DNA from: Gnetum montanum
Taxonomy: Eukaryota; Streptophyta; Gnetopsida; Gnetales; Gnetaceae
Direction of reading: 5' to 3'
Assembly (NCBI GenBank): GCA_015680685.1
Contig: MNCI01020972.1
Coordinates: 50,207 to 114,206 of the forward strand
Length of the DNA stretch: 64,000 nucleotides
In this document: piece by piece, positions 33,336-46,339 of the stretch
Position numbering within the stretch: position 1 is the first letter of the stretch
Layout of the letters: every line of letters starts with the position of its first letter
Made by a program: the position numbers and the translations under genes
Notes under the pieces: model-generated
The model's database searches: none
Told to the model about the DNA's origin: nothing
What the model saw: the letters and a program-made list of their open reading frames with translations, nothing else

Positions 33336-35747
33336 CATCCCAACACACATAATTCTATAGACAAGCTAGCATGAATACTTCCCATCATCTATCACCTACC
33401 CACATCTTAATGGCCTAGGTAGGGTAGTCTGTTACAATTCTAGAATGAAGTTTATGTTGTTAAGAAAGAAACTCTAGAACATTTGTAGCATCACCACCCT
33501 TGGCATTTTGGTGATCCTCAAGACATGCCCTTGGATATTTTGCTAACCTTTTGGAGTTACTACCACCATCACCAATAATATTATCCCCAAGCTATGTTGA
33601 TAGCATCATTAGCATTGGGTGTTTCATTATTGGTCAGAGCTCTCACTGTTAGCACCATCCATAAGAGTCCTAGCAATACTATGGCCTAGCCACAACACTG
33701 CCATCCTCTAACCCTCACCATTACCTAGGCTTGGAAGTGCATACAACAATGTGACTTCCTATTGTCTTACTGGATTTCCAAGTTCTTGTCCTTGGTGTGG
33801 AGTCTTGAGCACCTACATCGCCATCATCCTTAGGCATCTTACTAGCCTCCTTGGGGTGCTCACTTCCAGTGTCGCTGTTGGAGCTTTTACAGCCTTCTAG
33901 CTCCAACATTCTCACTAGCCTTCCTACTTTGGCACTACAAGCTCTTACAAATGGTATAGCACTCATGGCACTTGTAGTGCACTTGCAACCAGAAATTTGC
34001 TCTTATCTCTCATGGTGTGTGGTTGTTTTCTTATTTCCTCTACTTTATGTTTGTAGGACAAAGCCCTAAAGGTGGTTGTTCAAAGGCATATTTTATTGCA
34101 ATGGCAAGGCATCACATTAATTCAATTCACTTAGTTGAACTCACCAAGCTAATAGAGAGTGCATGTTCCTATTATCCTTCTATAGCCTACTCACATTTGT
34201 CCCTCCACCTTACCTTTTCCCACCTTTTCTATAAGCTTCTTCGATGTGTATAGCACCCTTCTTTCAGTCGACCACAAAACCTATGATGGATGTGACACAA
34301 CTGATTCCATGGGAAGCCTCTATGGGCTAGTCAAAGCCCAACCAAATGTAAGAGAACTCATTCCTATGATGAAACACCTGTCCTATAGTTGCAATGTGGT
34401 TGCCTCTAAGCAAAGCCTATCGAGTGGCACACAGTCCACTCAATGATAAGCATGCTAAAACTAGCATTTCATTAAGAAAAAATCATAAATCTCAAAAAAA
34501 AAGAAATAAAGGGAGAAAAAGGGTTAAAATATACTCCAAATAAAAATCTAGCAAAGCTAAAATTTTGCAATCAATCCAACCCTAAGTTGGCAATGACCTT
34601 TTCATAAGCACTCTGACAAGAGGCCAACATGTTAGGGGTAAGCCATGTTGGTGCTATGGGTGAAGGCCCTCTCACAAGCACTTTGAAAAGAGGCCATTGT
34701 TTCGATAACAAGCCATCCTAGTGCCATGATCATAGTTAGTCATGCTAACTCCACATCTTACATCATGATACATCATTTACATCTCATTTCTCCCTTGCTA
34801 TCCCCAAGAGAGTTCCCTACACCCATTACCTGTAGCATGTTGTAGCCCTTAGCACTCTTGAGCTTGAAAAAGCATCATCTGATCAAGTACTAATGAGTGA
34901 TATTGGTGTTGTGTCAGCTATGGTGTTTCAAGTTCTTTGTCGACATCTCATACGCCACTCCTCCAAATGTCAACAAAGAGGAGTTAGTGAAACACTACCA
35001 AATTCAGGCAACGACACTTCAATGGAAAATTTGTCTAAGTGTCAACATAAGGTAAATTTTTTTTATTTGTTTGGCCCATGATCCCACTATTGGGGCTACA
35101 CTCTAGAGCATAGCCAACATAGCTAGTGTAGCATGCAACATAGAACCAAATCTAGAAAATTTTCTAACTATCAAGTAGGAGCTACAAAAATTTTTCTAAC
35201 TGTCTTGCTATGCTCCCATTTTTCTTGCTATGCCCTTGAGCAACACTTTGATGGCTAGTTTGCACTAGTGTTGAGCTAGAAGTTATCAAGCTAGAGGAGG
35301 CATTTGGTAGATTTTCTAACTCCTAAGGCTACCCCTACTACTACAGTCCCAAGCATAGCTAGTGTAGCAAGAACAAGGATTGCAATATTTGCCAAAGTTT
35401 TCTAAGTATCCATGCTACACATGGTCCCATCCAACTATGCTCATAAGTGTAGCAACATTGGACTTCAATTTTTTGCAAAATTTGCATAACTGTTGGGCTA
35501 CGCTCTAGAGTGTAGCTAGTGTAGAAACATGGAACTACCTATAAAAGATTTCAAAGCTTAACATAGATCTTCATTCTAGCTCTAGCACTCCTTTGACAAG
35601 TAGCATCAGCAACTTGCACTTTCTTTACATCCCCTATGTTCCAAAATTGTACCTACACTTGATCCCATCTGAAAGAGAGCGTAGTCCCACAACATAGCCT
35701 CCAAATTACACTATTTTGCACTATTTGTAGATATGTTTTGGTATTTT
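33336..35747 (+). other. 3' noncoding region and LTR U3 of T1
   Basis: No supported gene; the short ORFs are not conserved. Segments match the 3' region of T2 in reverse complement, for example 'gggaagcctctatgggctag' near 34311 and the equivalent near 57075. From about 35095 on it is rich in 'gtagcata' and 'ctatgctac' motifs. Where the LTR starts cannot be fixed because the other LTR is not in the window. Confidence 0.55.
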
Positions 35748-35752
35748 TCAAC

Positions 35753-36531
35753 TAATGAGCCGCGATATTGTGTACATGATATCATGGTCTACCTCAATTT
35801 CTATAAATAAGAGGTGGATTTCCTTGTTCTAGGTAGTAAGACTTAGATCCTTAGCTAAACTCTTGCAATTCTACCATTCCAGAGTTAGAATAATTTCCAT
35901 GTGCCTATAGTAGGAGTCTTAAAGTGAACGGATCTTTATTTGAGCAAATTATACCTAAGCACACATTTGTGTATGGCAATAAAGACGAACTTTATGATAA
36001 ACCTTGCAACATACAAATTAAGCTAAATAGTAATTAATTATTGTTGAATTTTTAAATGCTTTCCTAGTTAATTAATCTCTCTCTCAACCCTTGACTCTCC
36101 TAGTGAAGTACACTCAGTATGACTGCTTTGAGCATGTGTGTAGCGCTTGGTAACCTAATAACGAGTAGCATTTGGTAATCTCAGTAGCGTTGCACTAGTT
36201 TAGGATGTGTGCAGTAAGTGGGAACATATATTTTTGTTAGGACAATTAGAACTTAGTTAGTGGATAGTTAATGAAAGTTAGTCACTTAGTTCTCCTTACC
36301 TTCCCCATTAGCATAAGACATTTAAAAGATAAAAGTTATAAAAATCATGTACCTCAAGCTTACTTAACCATACAACCGTGACAATACAAGTAAGTTTGGA
36401 AAGACAACGATTGATTAAACCTGATTGTTCCATTAAGGCACATAAGCACTTAGTCCTTGGAGTTTGATCGGATCGTGCATGAAACACTTGTATTTGTATG
36501 GTTGAGTGTAGGGGTACCTCGTCACTCATCA
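35753..36531 (+). repeat. 5' LTR of element E
   Basis: A 779-bp LTR beginning taatgag (decayed TGATGAG) and ending gtcactcatca. TATAAATA at 35802-35809, preceded by GATAT-type palindromic sequence (35763-35785). Pairs with 51551-52330. Confidence 0.9.
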
Positions 36532-36532
36532 T

Positions 36533-36551
36533 TGGCATTATTGCTGGGGAC
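36533..36551 (+). other. Primer binding site of element E
   Basis: tggcattattgctggggac, one base after the LTR. A decayed version of the tRNA-Asp complement seen better in D and F. Confidence 0.7.
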
Positions 36552-36676
36552 TTAGTTGTTTGTGCGCTACATAGAACATAGGAAATAATTTATATTGTTG
36601 GGATGCTAGAATGAACCTTTAAGGTTAATGAAGCAAAGATAAGACAATGGTAAATCACACACTGAACAAGACGAAA

Positions 36677-38960
36677 ATGTCTTCTTCTTCACATAAGAGC
36701 ACTTCACCGCCTAGGACTAACACAAGAGACAGTTGGCAACATAACATACATAACCAAGATCCACTAGTTCCTCAATAGTTTCAGGTAGTATATACTCATC
36801 ACAATGAGTATGTGCCCGATTTCACCTTTATCCTTCACTAAGATGAATAGCTATGTTGGAGAGATTTGGAAGGTAACATAGTGTTGCCTCTAGACCGATC
36901 AGTCACCAACATGATCCTTCGTGCTCTCACATGAATAGGCATGCTTATTTTATATGTGGAATACATTGCATGTGATTATGACACAAGGGACTATCATCCC
37001 ACATAAGCACAACATCAACGAGACTTGTGACAGGAGAGTTACCACACATCCTTGAAGGGTAAATGGCCCCATAATGCCTTGCATGTTTTAAGAAAAATTG
37101 GGGATGGTAAACCGGTTTCAATTGGTTCCCCACCAAATGATGTTCCCCCTCCTAACGATGTTCAGGAGGTGATGTATTATAACCTCCACTCCACAATTCA
37201 CAACCCTGGTTTTGATCCCCAAGAACACGAAGTGTTGAACGAGGAAACATAAATACATGATAAGGGCAAACATTCTGATTATAATCACGATCAAGGCCAA
37301 GACCACTGAAGAGAAGGTAGAAAACATCGTCATGGAAATGGTTCTCCTTCTTCTTCACCTTCATCATCACATTCACCCTCTCCTTCAATGTCCAGATGTA
37401 GTCATAAGGAAACTAACTATGAGGATAAATGAAAACATAGTGAAAAACTCTGATGAGACAATCAAGAACAAGGACAAGGGCACTCTAGGGAATCATGTAG
37501 ACATCATAGATGCTATGAATGATATGACCATGAAGAACCCCTACTCACAACCAGAAGCATGTTGGATATAATGGAGGCTGTAAGAGTTTCAACAAGGCAC
37601 CAAAAGGATAGTAGGATCAAGAGGTTAGACATGAAAAATATCCCATGATTTTAAGGGGGATACAACAATGATCCTCAAAATCACTTACAAGCATTCCACG
37701 ATGCATGTGCCTTGCAAAACATCGAGAATGAATGGCAAAAACTGAAGTTGTTCTCAAGGATACTAGTAAAAGAAGCAGAAAGTTGGTACTGGTCCTTGGA
37801 ACGGGAATCCAATCGAAGGTGGAGTACAATGTTAGAACTATTTAATGATAAGTACCAAACATATTCCTAAGTGTCTAACCTGCAGAAGAAAATCCAATAA
37901 TGGAAGCAAGAAAATCATGAACCCTTGGATGCTGCCATGGGTTGCTATTATGCACTATTACATCATTGCCTGAGCCATGGTTATTCGCAACAGGATTAAC
38001 TATGCCATCTCGTGGATGGACTTAGGTATGAAACAAGGATAACCCTTGGAATGTATGCCCAAGGGAGATTATCAGAGCTTAGGTCTCATCAGGTTCATAG
38101 ATTACTAGATCAAGTAGCCAAGGAAGAAGGGGAGCTATGTAAGAGAGAAAGTGCGAAAGAGTACAACCAAGATCCTTCCCTCCGAAAAAGGGAGTGAGAT
38201 TCTATGAGGAGGAGGAAGAGTCACCACTCAAAGAGATGGTGAATAGGAAAAATTTGTCACTCCAAAAGTTAACAACAGAAGTATCGACAAAGGTAGACCA
38301 AATGTGGGACTCCCTGGATAGTAGGTTTGAAACTATTCTCAAAATCGTAGAGGAGTCTAGGGAGAAAGGTAGTGAGTATGATGAAAAGAAAAAGAGAGAA
38401 GTGGACAATGCATGTAACAAAGGTAAGGGTAAAATGGCCATCACTAAAGATGTTGTGGATTCAAATATGGACAATGACGATGGATGTGAGATATGTCAAT
38501 ATGACCATCCTAAGGGATGTTGCCCAGTAATCTCACATCTACAAGATTCTGGGGTGTATGCACTCAACCCACAACTTAACAAATGGTAAGCACCCCAACG
38601 GTTACCTTATCTACAAGGTAATCCAAGGTAGTTTCACCAACCTTTAACATATTATCCAAGTGGAACTCCACCATAGCCTATTGAGCAACATCAATAGTGG
38701 CAATACCCATAGTCATTGGGGATGCCACCACCAAGGCAACAATACCCCTATTGATAACTAGATCCATATGGCTACTACGTGTAGCAGCCAATCTCTCCAT
38801 GTGACTCTGTTGGTCACGTGACACCACAACATCACTACCAAGTTTAGGAGTACTATAGGACTCCTTCTCCTAGGGGAGATAACCCACACACGTACCATCC
38901 TCCAAATCCATCCACAACTCTCACACCGATAGCTCTATTACCACCCACTCCAGCAATGCA
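36677..38960 (+). pseudogene. gag: gag of element E
   Basis: The plus frame starts at ATG 36677 (MSSSSHKSTSPPRTNTRD) and is followed with stops to about 38186, where a one-base loss shifts it. It resumes in the next frame (38194-38589: VDQMWDSLDSRFETIL, CEICQYDHPKGCCPVISHL) and runs into a Pro/Gln/Tyr-rich linker. The gag core (HLQAFHDACALQNIENEWQ, then ESWYWSLERES, then LLHHCLSHGY, 37680-37990) resembles Retrotrans_gag. Before it lies an Arg/Ser/His-rich stretch (37310-37530). It forms the particle in intact elements. Confidence 0.8.
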
Positions 38961-39666
38961 AGGGGAACTCCCCACTTAACTGCAGCAACTCAATGTCACG
39001 AGGGCTATGAATCCTCAACGTGCATTTGGTTCTAACAAATTTATGAAGAAAATACCTTTCTTCAAAACCAACAGTCCAACCAAGCCCTCACAATCACAAG
39101 TGGTTGAACATCTGAACACTTCTCTATCAAATAAGGCTTCAGAGCTTTCTTCAAACCAAACACCAAGCTCAACACATATGGTTATGTTAATACATGCCGT
39201 TACTAATTGGATTAAGGTGGGCCGCCTTCCTAGGAAGTTCTCTGATCTTGGAAGTCCACTAATCTATCTCCAAGTCACTGGGAATGAACCATGTAAAGCT
39301 CTTCTTGACTCAGGTTCCAGAGTCAACATAATATCACAAGAGATGTACAAAGCTTGAAACCTACCTCCATTAAGGAAGAGTAATATTCTATTAGAGCTAG
39401 TTGACTAGTCCATCACTATCCCCTTGGGACTAGTAGAGGACATCATTACCACTATGTGTGGGTGTTCATATCCACTTGATTTCCTAGTGATACAAGTGAA
39501 CAATAGTAAATGGGACTTCCCAATAATAATGGGAAGAGCATGGCTAAGTACTATAGATGCACACCTAGTTATCTACGATCTTTCCCTAGAAATATCCAAG
39601 AAGAACACTTATGGAAAGATCAAGAAGAAGAAAGTTCTATGCATCGCATATAGTAACATAGGGTGA
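38961..39666 (+). pseudogene. Aspartic protease of element E
   Basis: Two open pieces (39007-39357, 39424-39666) in the same domain: VTNWIKVGRLPRKF, the catalytic LLDSGSRVNII (DSG about 39306-39314), then a stop, LGLVEDIITTMCG, DFLVIQV and IIMGRAWLST. Active-site residues are kept but stops break it (39355-39357 and in LVD*SIT). Confidence 0.8.
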
Positions 39667-39978
39667 CATTGCATGCAGAGATCATGGGTTATGCAAAGTT
39701 TAGCATTGCTTGCATGAAATCAGTGTGCACAAGACATTAATATACAAAAGTGTTTGTATGCAACAACCACATGACAAGAAGACACCCAGTGGCTGATGGC
39801 TAATCAAGAGAGCAACTCACTAATGTGCATGGAACTAACTAAGGGAACAACTAGTGCTTACATTGAAAGCCTAGGTACATTAGAGCAAGTTCGTTGCCAA
39901 CTTCCAAGTCTTAACCTTGAAAACATCAACTGGGGGAAGTTGGAAATTCTTGAGAGATTTAAATAAGAGCCCCTAGAT

Positions 39979-41250
39979 TTGAAACCATTGCCCACTGGTC
40001 TAAATTATATGACCCTCAAAAATGAAAAATCGGTGATCATCAATGCAAGACTTGTTCCCAAACAAAAAGAAAGAATACTAAAAGTGATAAAAAAGTGGTC
40101 AAAATTCTTTGCCTGGTCATACCCTAAGTTAACTGGAATAGATCCTAGGATATGCCAGCATAGGATTTACACTGACCCCTCCATGAAACCTTGAAAACAA
40201 AAATAGAGGTGATTGAATCAAAAATTTAAGCAAATAGTGGATACAAAAAAATACAGATAGCCCTAAAGGATCAAGCCAAGCAAATAGGGGAACATTTGCA
40301 TATAAACAAATGTTGTTTGGCTTGTGCAATGCTCCTGCCATGTTTCAATGCCTAGTTCTAAGAATATTTCAATAGAAGATAGGAAACAGAGTGGAAGTCT
40401 TTATGGATGACTTCTCCACTTATGGAACAAGCTTTGATAAAGCCTTGGACCAATTAGAGCAAGTGTTAAAAAGATGCATAGAAACTAACTTAAGGCTCGA
40501 CTAGTAGAAAAGCCATTTGATGGTCCAAGAAGGTGTAGTGCTTGGGCATAAGATTTCACATTTAGGAATAGAGGTAGACCTAGATAAAGTTAGGGTCATC
40601 CAAGGAATTACTCGTTAATTGAAAAATGTCAAAGACATTCATTTATTCGTTGGACACAATGGCTATTACAGGAGGTTCATTGAGAACTTCTCCAAGGTTT
40701 CCAAACCATTGGTAGAACTAACAAAGAAGGATGTACCATTTGAGTGGACTAGGGAATGCGAACGAGCATTCCATACCTTGAAACAAAAGCTTGTCGAAAC
40801 CCCCATTCTACAAGCTCCTAACTTATCTAGACCATTCCACATAATGACTGACGTGTCCAATTATGCTTTGGGATCCATACTTACATAGTTAGATGATCAA
40901 AAACATCCTTACTACATTCACTATGCAAGTAAGAGTATCATTGGTGCACAACTTAACTACACAACTACCAAGAAAGAATTAATGGCTGTAGTGTTTGCAC
41001 TGGATAAATTTAGGCACTATGTGTTAGACTACAAAGTGTTCATCCACATAGATCATAGTGCAATCTAGTTCCTCATGAACAAATTGACAATTAGTCCTCA
41101 TATTATACGATGGCTGGTAATCCTATAGGAGTTCGATCTAATGATGATTGATCGAAAGGGCACCAAGAATGTAGTTGCAGAACATTTATCTCAATTGCAC
41201 TGGGATAGCAATGAGGATGATTGTGTAATGTCTAATCATTTTCCTGATTA
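39979..41250 (+). pseudogene. Reverse transcriptase and RNase H of element E, with internal deletion
   Basis: The RT N-terminal segment (FFAWSYPKLTGIDPRICQH, 40105-40160) is intact. Then between about 40200 and 40290 the fingers and first palm motifs found in C are missing, leaving GTFAYKQMLFGLCNAPA. The active site VEVFMDDFSTYG has its Asp pair at 40406-40411. Next come GHKISHLGIEVD, GHNGYYRRFIENFSK (open 40619-40888), RNase H with TDVSNYALG (first Asp kept), IHIDHSAI and VAEHLSQL (about 41170-41200). FMDDFS is Athila-type. The deletion and stops make it inactive. Confidence 0.82.
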
Positions 41251-41359
41251 GACCCTCTTTGCTGATGTAGTGAATAACCAAACCACAAAAAAAAAATGGT
41301 ATAGTAGCATTCTCACCTATCTCCTTACTCAACAAACACGATAGGAGCTAAAATTTAGG

Positions 41360-42364
41360 AGGAAATAATAGTTTCTTCACAGAGCCAAGTACTTCATGGA
41401 GATCAATGGAAAACTTTACAAAGTATCTCTTGATGGCTTGGTTTGATGGTGCGTGCCCAAAGAAGACCAACTGAGAGTTCTCCAAGACGTTCGTGAGGGC
41501 CCTTGTGGGGGTCACTATGCGGGCAGATGAATGGCTATTAAGATCTTGCTTGCAGGATATTACTCGCCAACATTATTTCAGGATGCCCATCAATTTGACT
41601 GATCTTGTGAGCATTGCCAACATGATGGGGGAATGACTGCTAGAACGGAGGGCCTGCAATAATGGATTTAACCTTTAGAACCCTTCGACATTTGGGAAAT
41701 AGACTTTATGGAACCCATTACACCAATTTCCAATGGAAAATATTACATCATTGTTGCCATAGACTATCTAATGAAATTGGCTTAAGTAGCTACTATTACA
41801 GACTACACATCATCTATAGCTGCACGATTTCTGCAATAATAACTCATAAATAGGTTTGGTATGCCATGTGCACTTATTTTAGATAATGGAACATACTTCA
41901 CAGGTGCAACCTTTTGGAAGTTAATGCAACGCTTAGGGGTTGAACATAAATTGACTACACCTTATCACCCCCAAGCTAACAGACAAGCTAAGGTCACTAA
42001 TAGGGAGATCACTAAAATATTAACTAGGATAATCAGTAAGTATAGGTGAGACTGGAGCACTAAACTAAATGATGCTCTTTGGGCATACCACTCCACTTGG
42101 AAACTACCTATAGGCTACTATCCCTATGAGTTAGTGTACAGAAAGCTTCCAATGCTTCCAATTCAAACTGAGCTCTGTATACTATCCATGGCTTTTGACC
42201 TCCACCTCAATCTTGATCTAGCACAAAAATAAAGTTTCACAACTTTAAACATGCTAGATGAAAACTGATTAGTTGCCCTATCATCAAATGAGTTGCACAA
42301 GGCATATAATAAGCAATGCCATGACTTGAGGATTTGAAAGGTTAAGTATCAACCAGGAGATAAG
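41360..42364 (+). pseudogene. int: Integrase of element E, part before F
   Basis: The plus strand has an HHCC zinc domain (GPCGGHYAGR, then CEHCQHD, 41500-41625), a core with first Asp in IDFMEP (about 41702-41716), second Asp kept in ILDNGTYFTG (about 41875-41905), and Glu changed to Lys in RQAKVTNREI (about 41979-42010), then the ALWAYHSTWKLP helix. The frame is cut at 42364 inside Gly-Asp-Lys by insertion of F and resumes at 49384. Several stops. Confidence 0.85.
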
Positions 42365-43161
42365 TGATGAGATGCAATATCGCATCAACCACGATATCGC
42401 GTACACGATATCGCATATGCGATATCATAGCCCATTGCTAGTTTTATAAATAAGAAGTAGCTTTCCCTTGTTTCTCAATCTAGATCTAGACCCTTAACTA
42501 AACTCTGGTAATTTTACCATTCCAAAGATAGAATAATTTCCATGTGCCCACAGTAGGAGTCTCAAAGTGAATGGATCTTTATTCGAGCAAATTGTACCTG
42601 AGCACACATTTGTGTACAGAAATAAAGACAAACTTTCTGATAAACCTTACAGTGCATGGACGAAGCTAAATAGGATTTAATTAATGTTAAATGTTTAATT
42701 TCTTTCTTAGATAATTAAATCTCTCTCAACCCTTAAGTCTCTTAGTTAAGTGCATTTAGTACGACCACTTTGAGCATGTGTGTAATGCTTACTAACCCAG
42801 TGATGAGTAGCGTTTGGTAATCCCAATAGCGTTGCACTCGTTCAAGGTGTGTATGGCAAGTGGGAACGGATATTGATGCTAGGACAATTAGAACTTAGTT
42901 AATTAAAGTTAGTCATTTAGTCTCTTCACCCTTCACCTCTTAGCATAGGTATTAAAAAGATAAAAGACATAAAAATCACATACCTCAAACTCACTTAACC
43001 ATACAACCATGACAATACAAGTGAGTTTGGGAAGACAACAATTGATTAACCTTAAGTGTTCCATTAGGGCATGTAAGCACTTAGTCCTTGCAGTTTAACC
43101 AGATCATGTGTGCACGCTTGTATTCGTGTGGTTGAGTGTAGGGATACCTCGCCACTCATCA
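42365..43161 (+). repeat. 5' LTR of element F
   Basis: Begins tgatgagatgc, ends cgccactcatca. Overlapping GATATCGC palindromes at 42392-42426 and TATAAATA at 42445-42452. Pairs with 48568-49383. Confidence 0.92.
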
Positions 43162-43162
43162 T

Positions 43163-43181
43163 TGGTGCCATTGCTGGGGAC
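43163..43181 (+). other. Primer binding site of element F (tRNA-Asp)
   Basis: tggtgccattgctggggac, one base after the LTR, matching the tRNA-Asp complement apart from C-to-T type changes and one further base near the end. Confidence 0.8.
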
Positions 43182-43310
43182 TTAGCTATTTATGCACACT
43201 ACGTAGAACATAGGAGATCATTTACATCATTGGGAAGCTTAAAAAAACCCTTAGGGTTGATCATAAGGAAAATAGGATAATGGTAAATAGTAGACTAAAC
43301 AAGACTAAAA

Positions 43311-45832
43311 ATGTCTTCTTCATTGAACAAAAGCACTTCACCACCCAGGAACAACACTAGAGATAGTCAGCGACACAACAGACATAACCAAGAACTGCCA
43401 GTTCCTCAATAATTTAGTGTTGTATATATTCATCACAATGAATATATACCCAACTTTACCTTTTTCTTCCATCAAGAAAAATAGCTGCGTTGAAGAGACT
43501 TGGAGGGTAACATAGTGTTACCTCCAAATAGAGCCACCCCCAACATGCTCCTTCATGCCCTTGCATGAATAGGCATGTCAAAATTATACACTAAGTACGT
43601 TGCATGCAATTACAATGCAAGGGACTACCATCCCACAGAAGTGCAATGTCAATGGGACTTTTGGCAAGAGAGTTACCACACATCGTTGAAGGACAAAGGA
43701 CCTCATAACGCTCCACCCATCATAAGAGAAATTGAGGGTGGTGAACCTATTTCAATAAGTTCTCCACAAAACAATGTTCCCCCTCCTAACGATGGTGAGG
43801 AGGTGGTGTATCAGAACCTTTGCTCCATGATTCAGAACCCTAGTTTTCATATCCATGAACACCAAGTGTTCAATGAGGGAACACAGGCACATGATAAGGG
43901 TGAGCATTTTGATCATCATCACGATCGGAGCCGGGACCACTGAAAAGAAGGTAGGAAACATCATCATGGTAATGGTTCTCCTTCTTCTTCACCTTCATTG
44001 TCACATTCACCCTCTCCTTCAACATCATGATGCAGTCATAAGGAACCTAACCATGAGGATAAGGGTAAGCAAAATGAGAGACCTCAACAAGAGAGTCGAG
44101 AGTGAGGACGAGGGCACTCTAGAGAATCAAGGCATGAAAGAAGGGAAGGTAGGGAACTGTGTAGACATCATAGATTCTATGAGAGAAATGACCATGAAGA
44201 ACCCCTACTTGTAACCCAAAGCATGTTAGAATTTACAAAGGCCATTAGAATACCTACAAGGCACCAGAAAGATAGTAGGATCAAGAGATTGGACATGAAT
44301 AATATCCCATGATTTGAGGGGGGATACAACGCTGATCCTCAAAACCATCTACAAGCATTTCATGATTCTTATGCCTTGTAAAATATTGAGAATGAGTGGC
44401 AAAAATTAAAGTTTTTCCCAAGGACACTCGTAAAAGAAATGGAAAGCTGGTATTGGTCCTTAGAACCGGAATCCATTCGAAGGTGGGGTATGATGCTAGA
44501 ATTGTTTAACGATAAATATCAAACATACTCTCGGGTGTCCAACTTGCAAAAGCAAATCCAAGGCTAGAAGCAGGGAAATCACAAACCCTTGGATGCTGCC
44601 ATGGGCCAATATTATGCATTGCTACATCATTGCCTAGGCCATGGTTACTCGCAATGGGATCAACTACGCCATCTCGTAGATGGGCTTAGGCATGAAACTA
44701 AGAGAACCCTTGGAAAGTATGCCCAAGGGAGATTATCAAAAGTTAGGTTCCATCATGTTCATAGATTGTTGGAGTAAGTAGCTAAGGAAGAAGGAGAGCT
44801 ATGCAAGAGAGAAAGTGCGGAAGAGTACAACCGTGATCCTTCCCTCTGAAAGAGGGGAGTGAGATTCTATGAGGAGGAGGATGAGTCACCACTTGAAGAT
44901 TTGGTGAATAGGAAAACCTTACAACTTCAAAAATTAACAACAAAAGTGTCAATAAAGGTAGATCAAATGTGGGACTCCTTAGATAGCAAATTGAAATTGT
45001 TCTAAAAATTGTAGAAGAGTCTAAGGAGCAAAGTAGTGACTATAATAAAAAGAAGAAGAGGGATTTGGACCATGCACATAACAAAGGTAAGGGTAAAATG
45101 ACCATCACCGAAGAGGTTGTGGATTTTGATATAGAAAATGATGGTGGATTTGAGATATACTAGTATAACCATCCTAAGGGATGTTGCCCAATAATCTCAC
45201 ATCTACAAGAGTCTGGGGGTGTATGCACTCAACCCACGACTTAACAAACGGCAAGCACCCCAAAGGTTACCTTATCCCTAAGGTAACCTGAGGTAGTTCC
45301 ACCAACCCTTAATGTATTATCCAAGTGGAACTCCACCACAACCTATGAAAAAACACTAGTAGTGGCAATACCCACAGTCATGGGGGATGCCACCACCAAG
45401 ACAACAATACCCTTACCGAAAACTAAATCCATATGGCTACTACGTGTAATAGCCAATCTCTCCAAGTGACTCTGTTGGTCACGCAACCCCACAACATCAC
45501 TACCAAGCTTGAGAGTACTATAGGACTCCTTATCCTAGGAGAGACACACCACATGCATACCATCCTCCGAATCCATCCACCAATCTCACACCAGTAACTC
45601 TGTTACCACCCACTCTAGCAATGCAAGGGGAACTCCCCACTCAACTGCAGCAATGTAATGCTACAATAGCTATTAACCTTGAACCCGTTGCTAGTTCTGA
45701 TAACCACATGAAGAGAAGAACTTCAAAATTAAAAGCCCAAAAAATCTCTCACAACCATATGCGGTTGAGCCTCCAAATGCTTCTCCATCAAATAAGGCTT
45801 CGGAGCTCCCTTCAAACCAAGAATAGAGCTCA
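43311..45832 (+). pseudogene. gag: gag of element F
   Basis: ATG at 43311 (MSSSLNKSTSPPRNN). One frame with stops runs to about 44990, where a base is lost. Landmarks: ARDYHPTEVQCQ and NNVPPPNDGEEV (43575-43943), an Arg/Ser/His-rich region (about 43950-44190), a gag core (44340-44560) with ESWYWSLEPES, and LLHHCLGHGY (44589-44777). After the shift, the DHPKGC-equivalent lies near 45170 and the Pro/Gln/Tyr-rich linker at 45240-45800. The structure is identical to E and D. Confidence 0.8.
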
Positions 45833-46339
45833 ATGCATACAGTTATGTTAACACATACCATCATTGACTGGATTAAGGTGGGCCACCTGCCCAGGAAATT
45901 CTCTGATCCTAGGAGTCCTCTAATCTATCTCCAAGTTTCTAGGAATGAACCATGTAAAGCTCTTCTTGACTCAGGTTCTAGAGTCAACTTAATATCAAAA
46001 GAAATGTATAAAGCCTGGAACTTGCCTCCACTAAAGAAGAGAAATATTTTCTTAGAGCTAGATGACCAATCCATCACTATTCCCTTGGGACTGGTGGAGG
46101 ACATCATTACCACTATGTGTGGTTGGTCATACCTAGATGATTTCCTAGTGATACAGGTCAACAATGACAAAGGGGACTTCCCAATAATAATAGGAAGGGC
46201 ATGGCTAAGTACTATAAATGCATGCCTAGGAATCCATAATCTTTTCCTAGAAATATCTAAGGAAAAAACTTATGGAAAGATTGAGAAGAATAAGGTTCCA
46301 TGCCTCACATATAGTGATACAAAGGATGATAGCGTATAG
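45833..46339 (+). CDS. Aspartic protease of element F, 168-codon open frame
   Basis: The most intact retroelement domain in the window. It is a retropepsin-like protease: catalytic Asp46-Ser47-Gly48 in LLDSGSRVNLI, flap-region GLVEDIITTM (86-95), hydrophobic strand DFLVIQV (103-109), and the conserved Gly-Arg in IIIGRAWLS (118-126). It lies in a different frame from the gag upstream because of decay there, so its apparent ATG is an ORF boundary and not a proven start; the domain normally comes from gag-pro. It ends at a stop at 46337-46339. Activity alone cannot mobilise F, which lacks pol. Confidence 0.75.
   Translation: MHTVMLTHTIIDWIKVGHLPRKFSDPRSPLIYLQVSRNEPCKALLDSGSRVNLISKEMYKAWNLPPLKKRNIFLELDDQSITIPLGLVEDIITTMCGWSYLDDFLVIQVNNDKGDFPIIIGRAWLSTINACLGIHNLFLEISKEKTYGKIEKNKVPCLTYSDTKDDSV

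Larger units (their letters stand above)
29795..35747 (+). mobile_element. Element T1, left part: Tat-like gypsy retrotransposon, 5' truncated
   Basis: The plus strand begins abruptly inside the RT N-terminal segment (WSYKNMPSLDP, about 29820-29850) and continues RT, RNase H, second RNase H, integrase, tandem repeats and 3' region. It is cut at 35752 by element E, and its 3' LTR end continues at 52336-53308. The second RNase H before the integrase is the hallmark of the Tat lineage. No gag, protease, primer site or 5' LTR is present. Confidence 0.75.
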
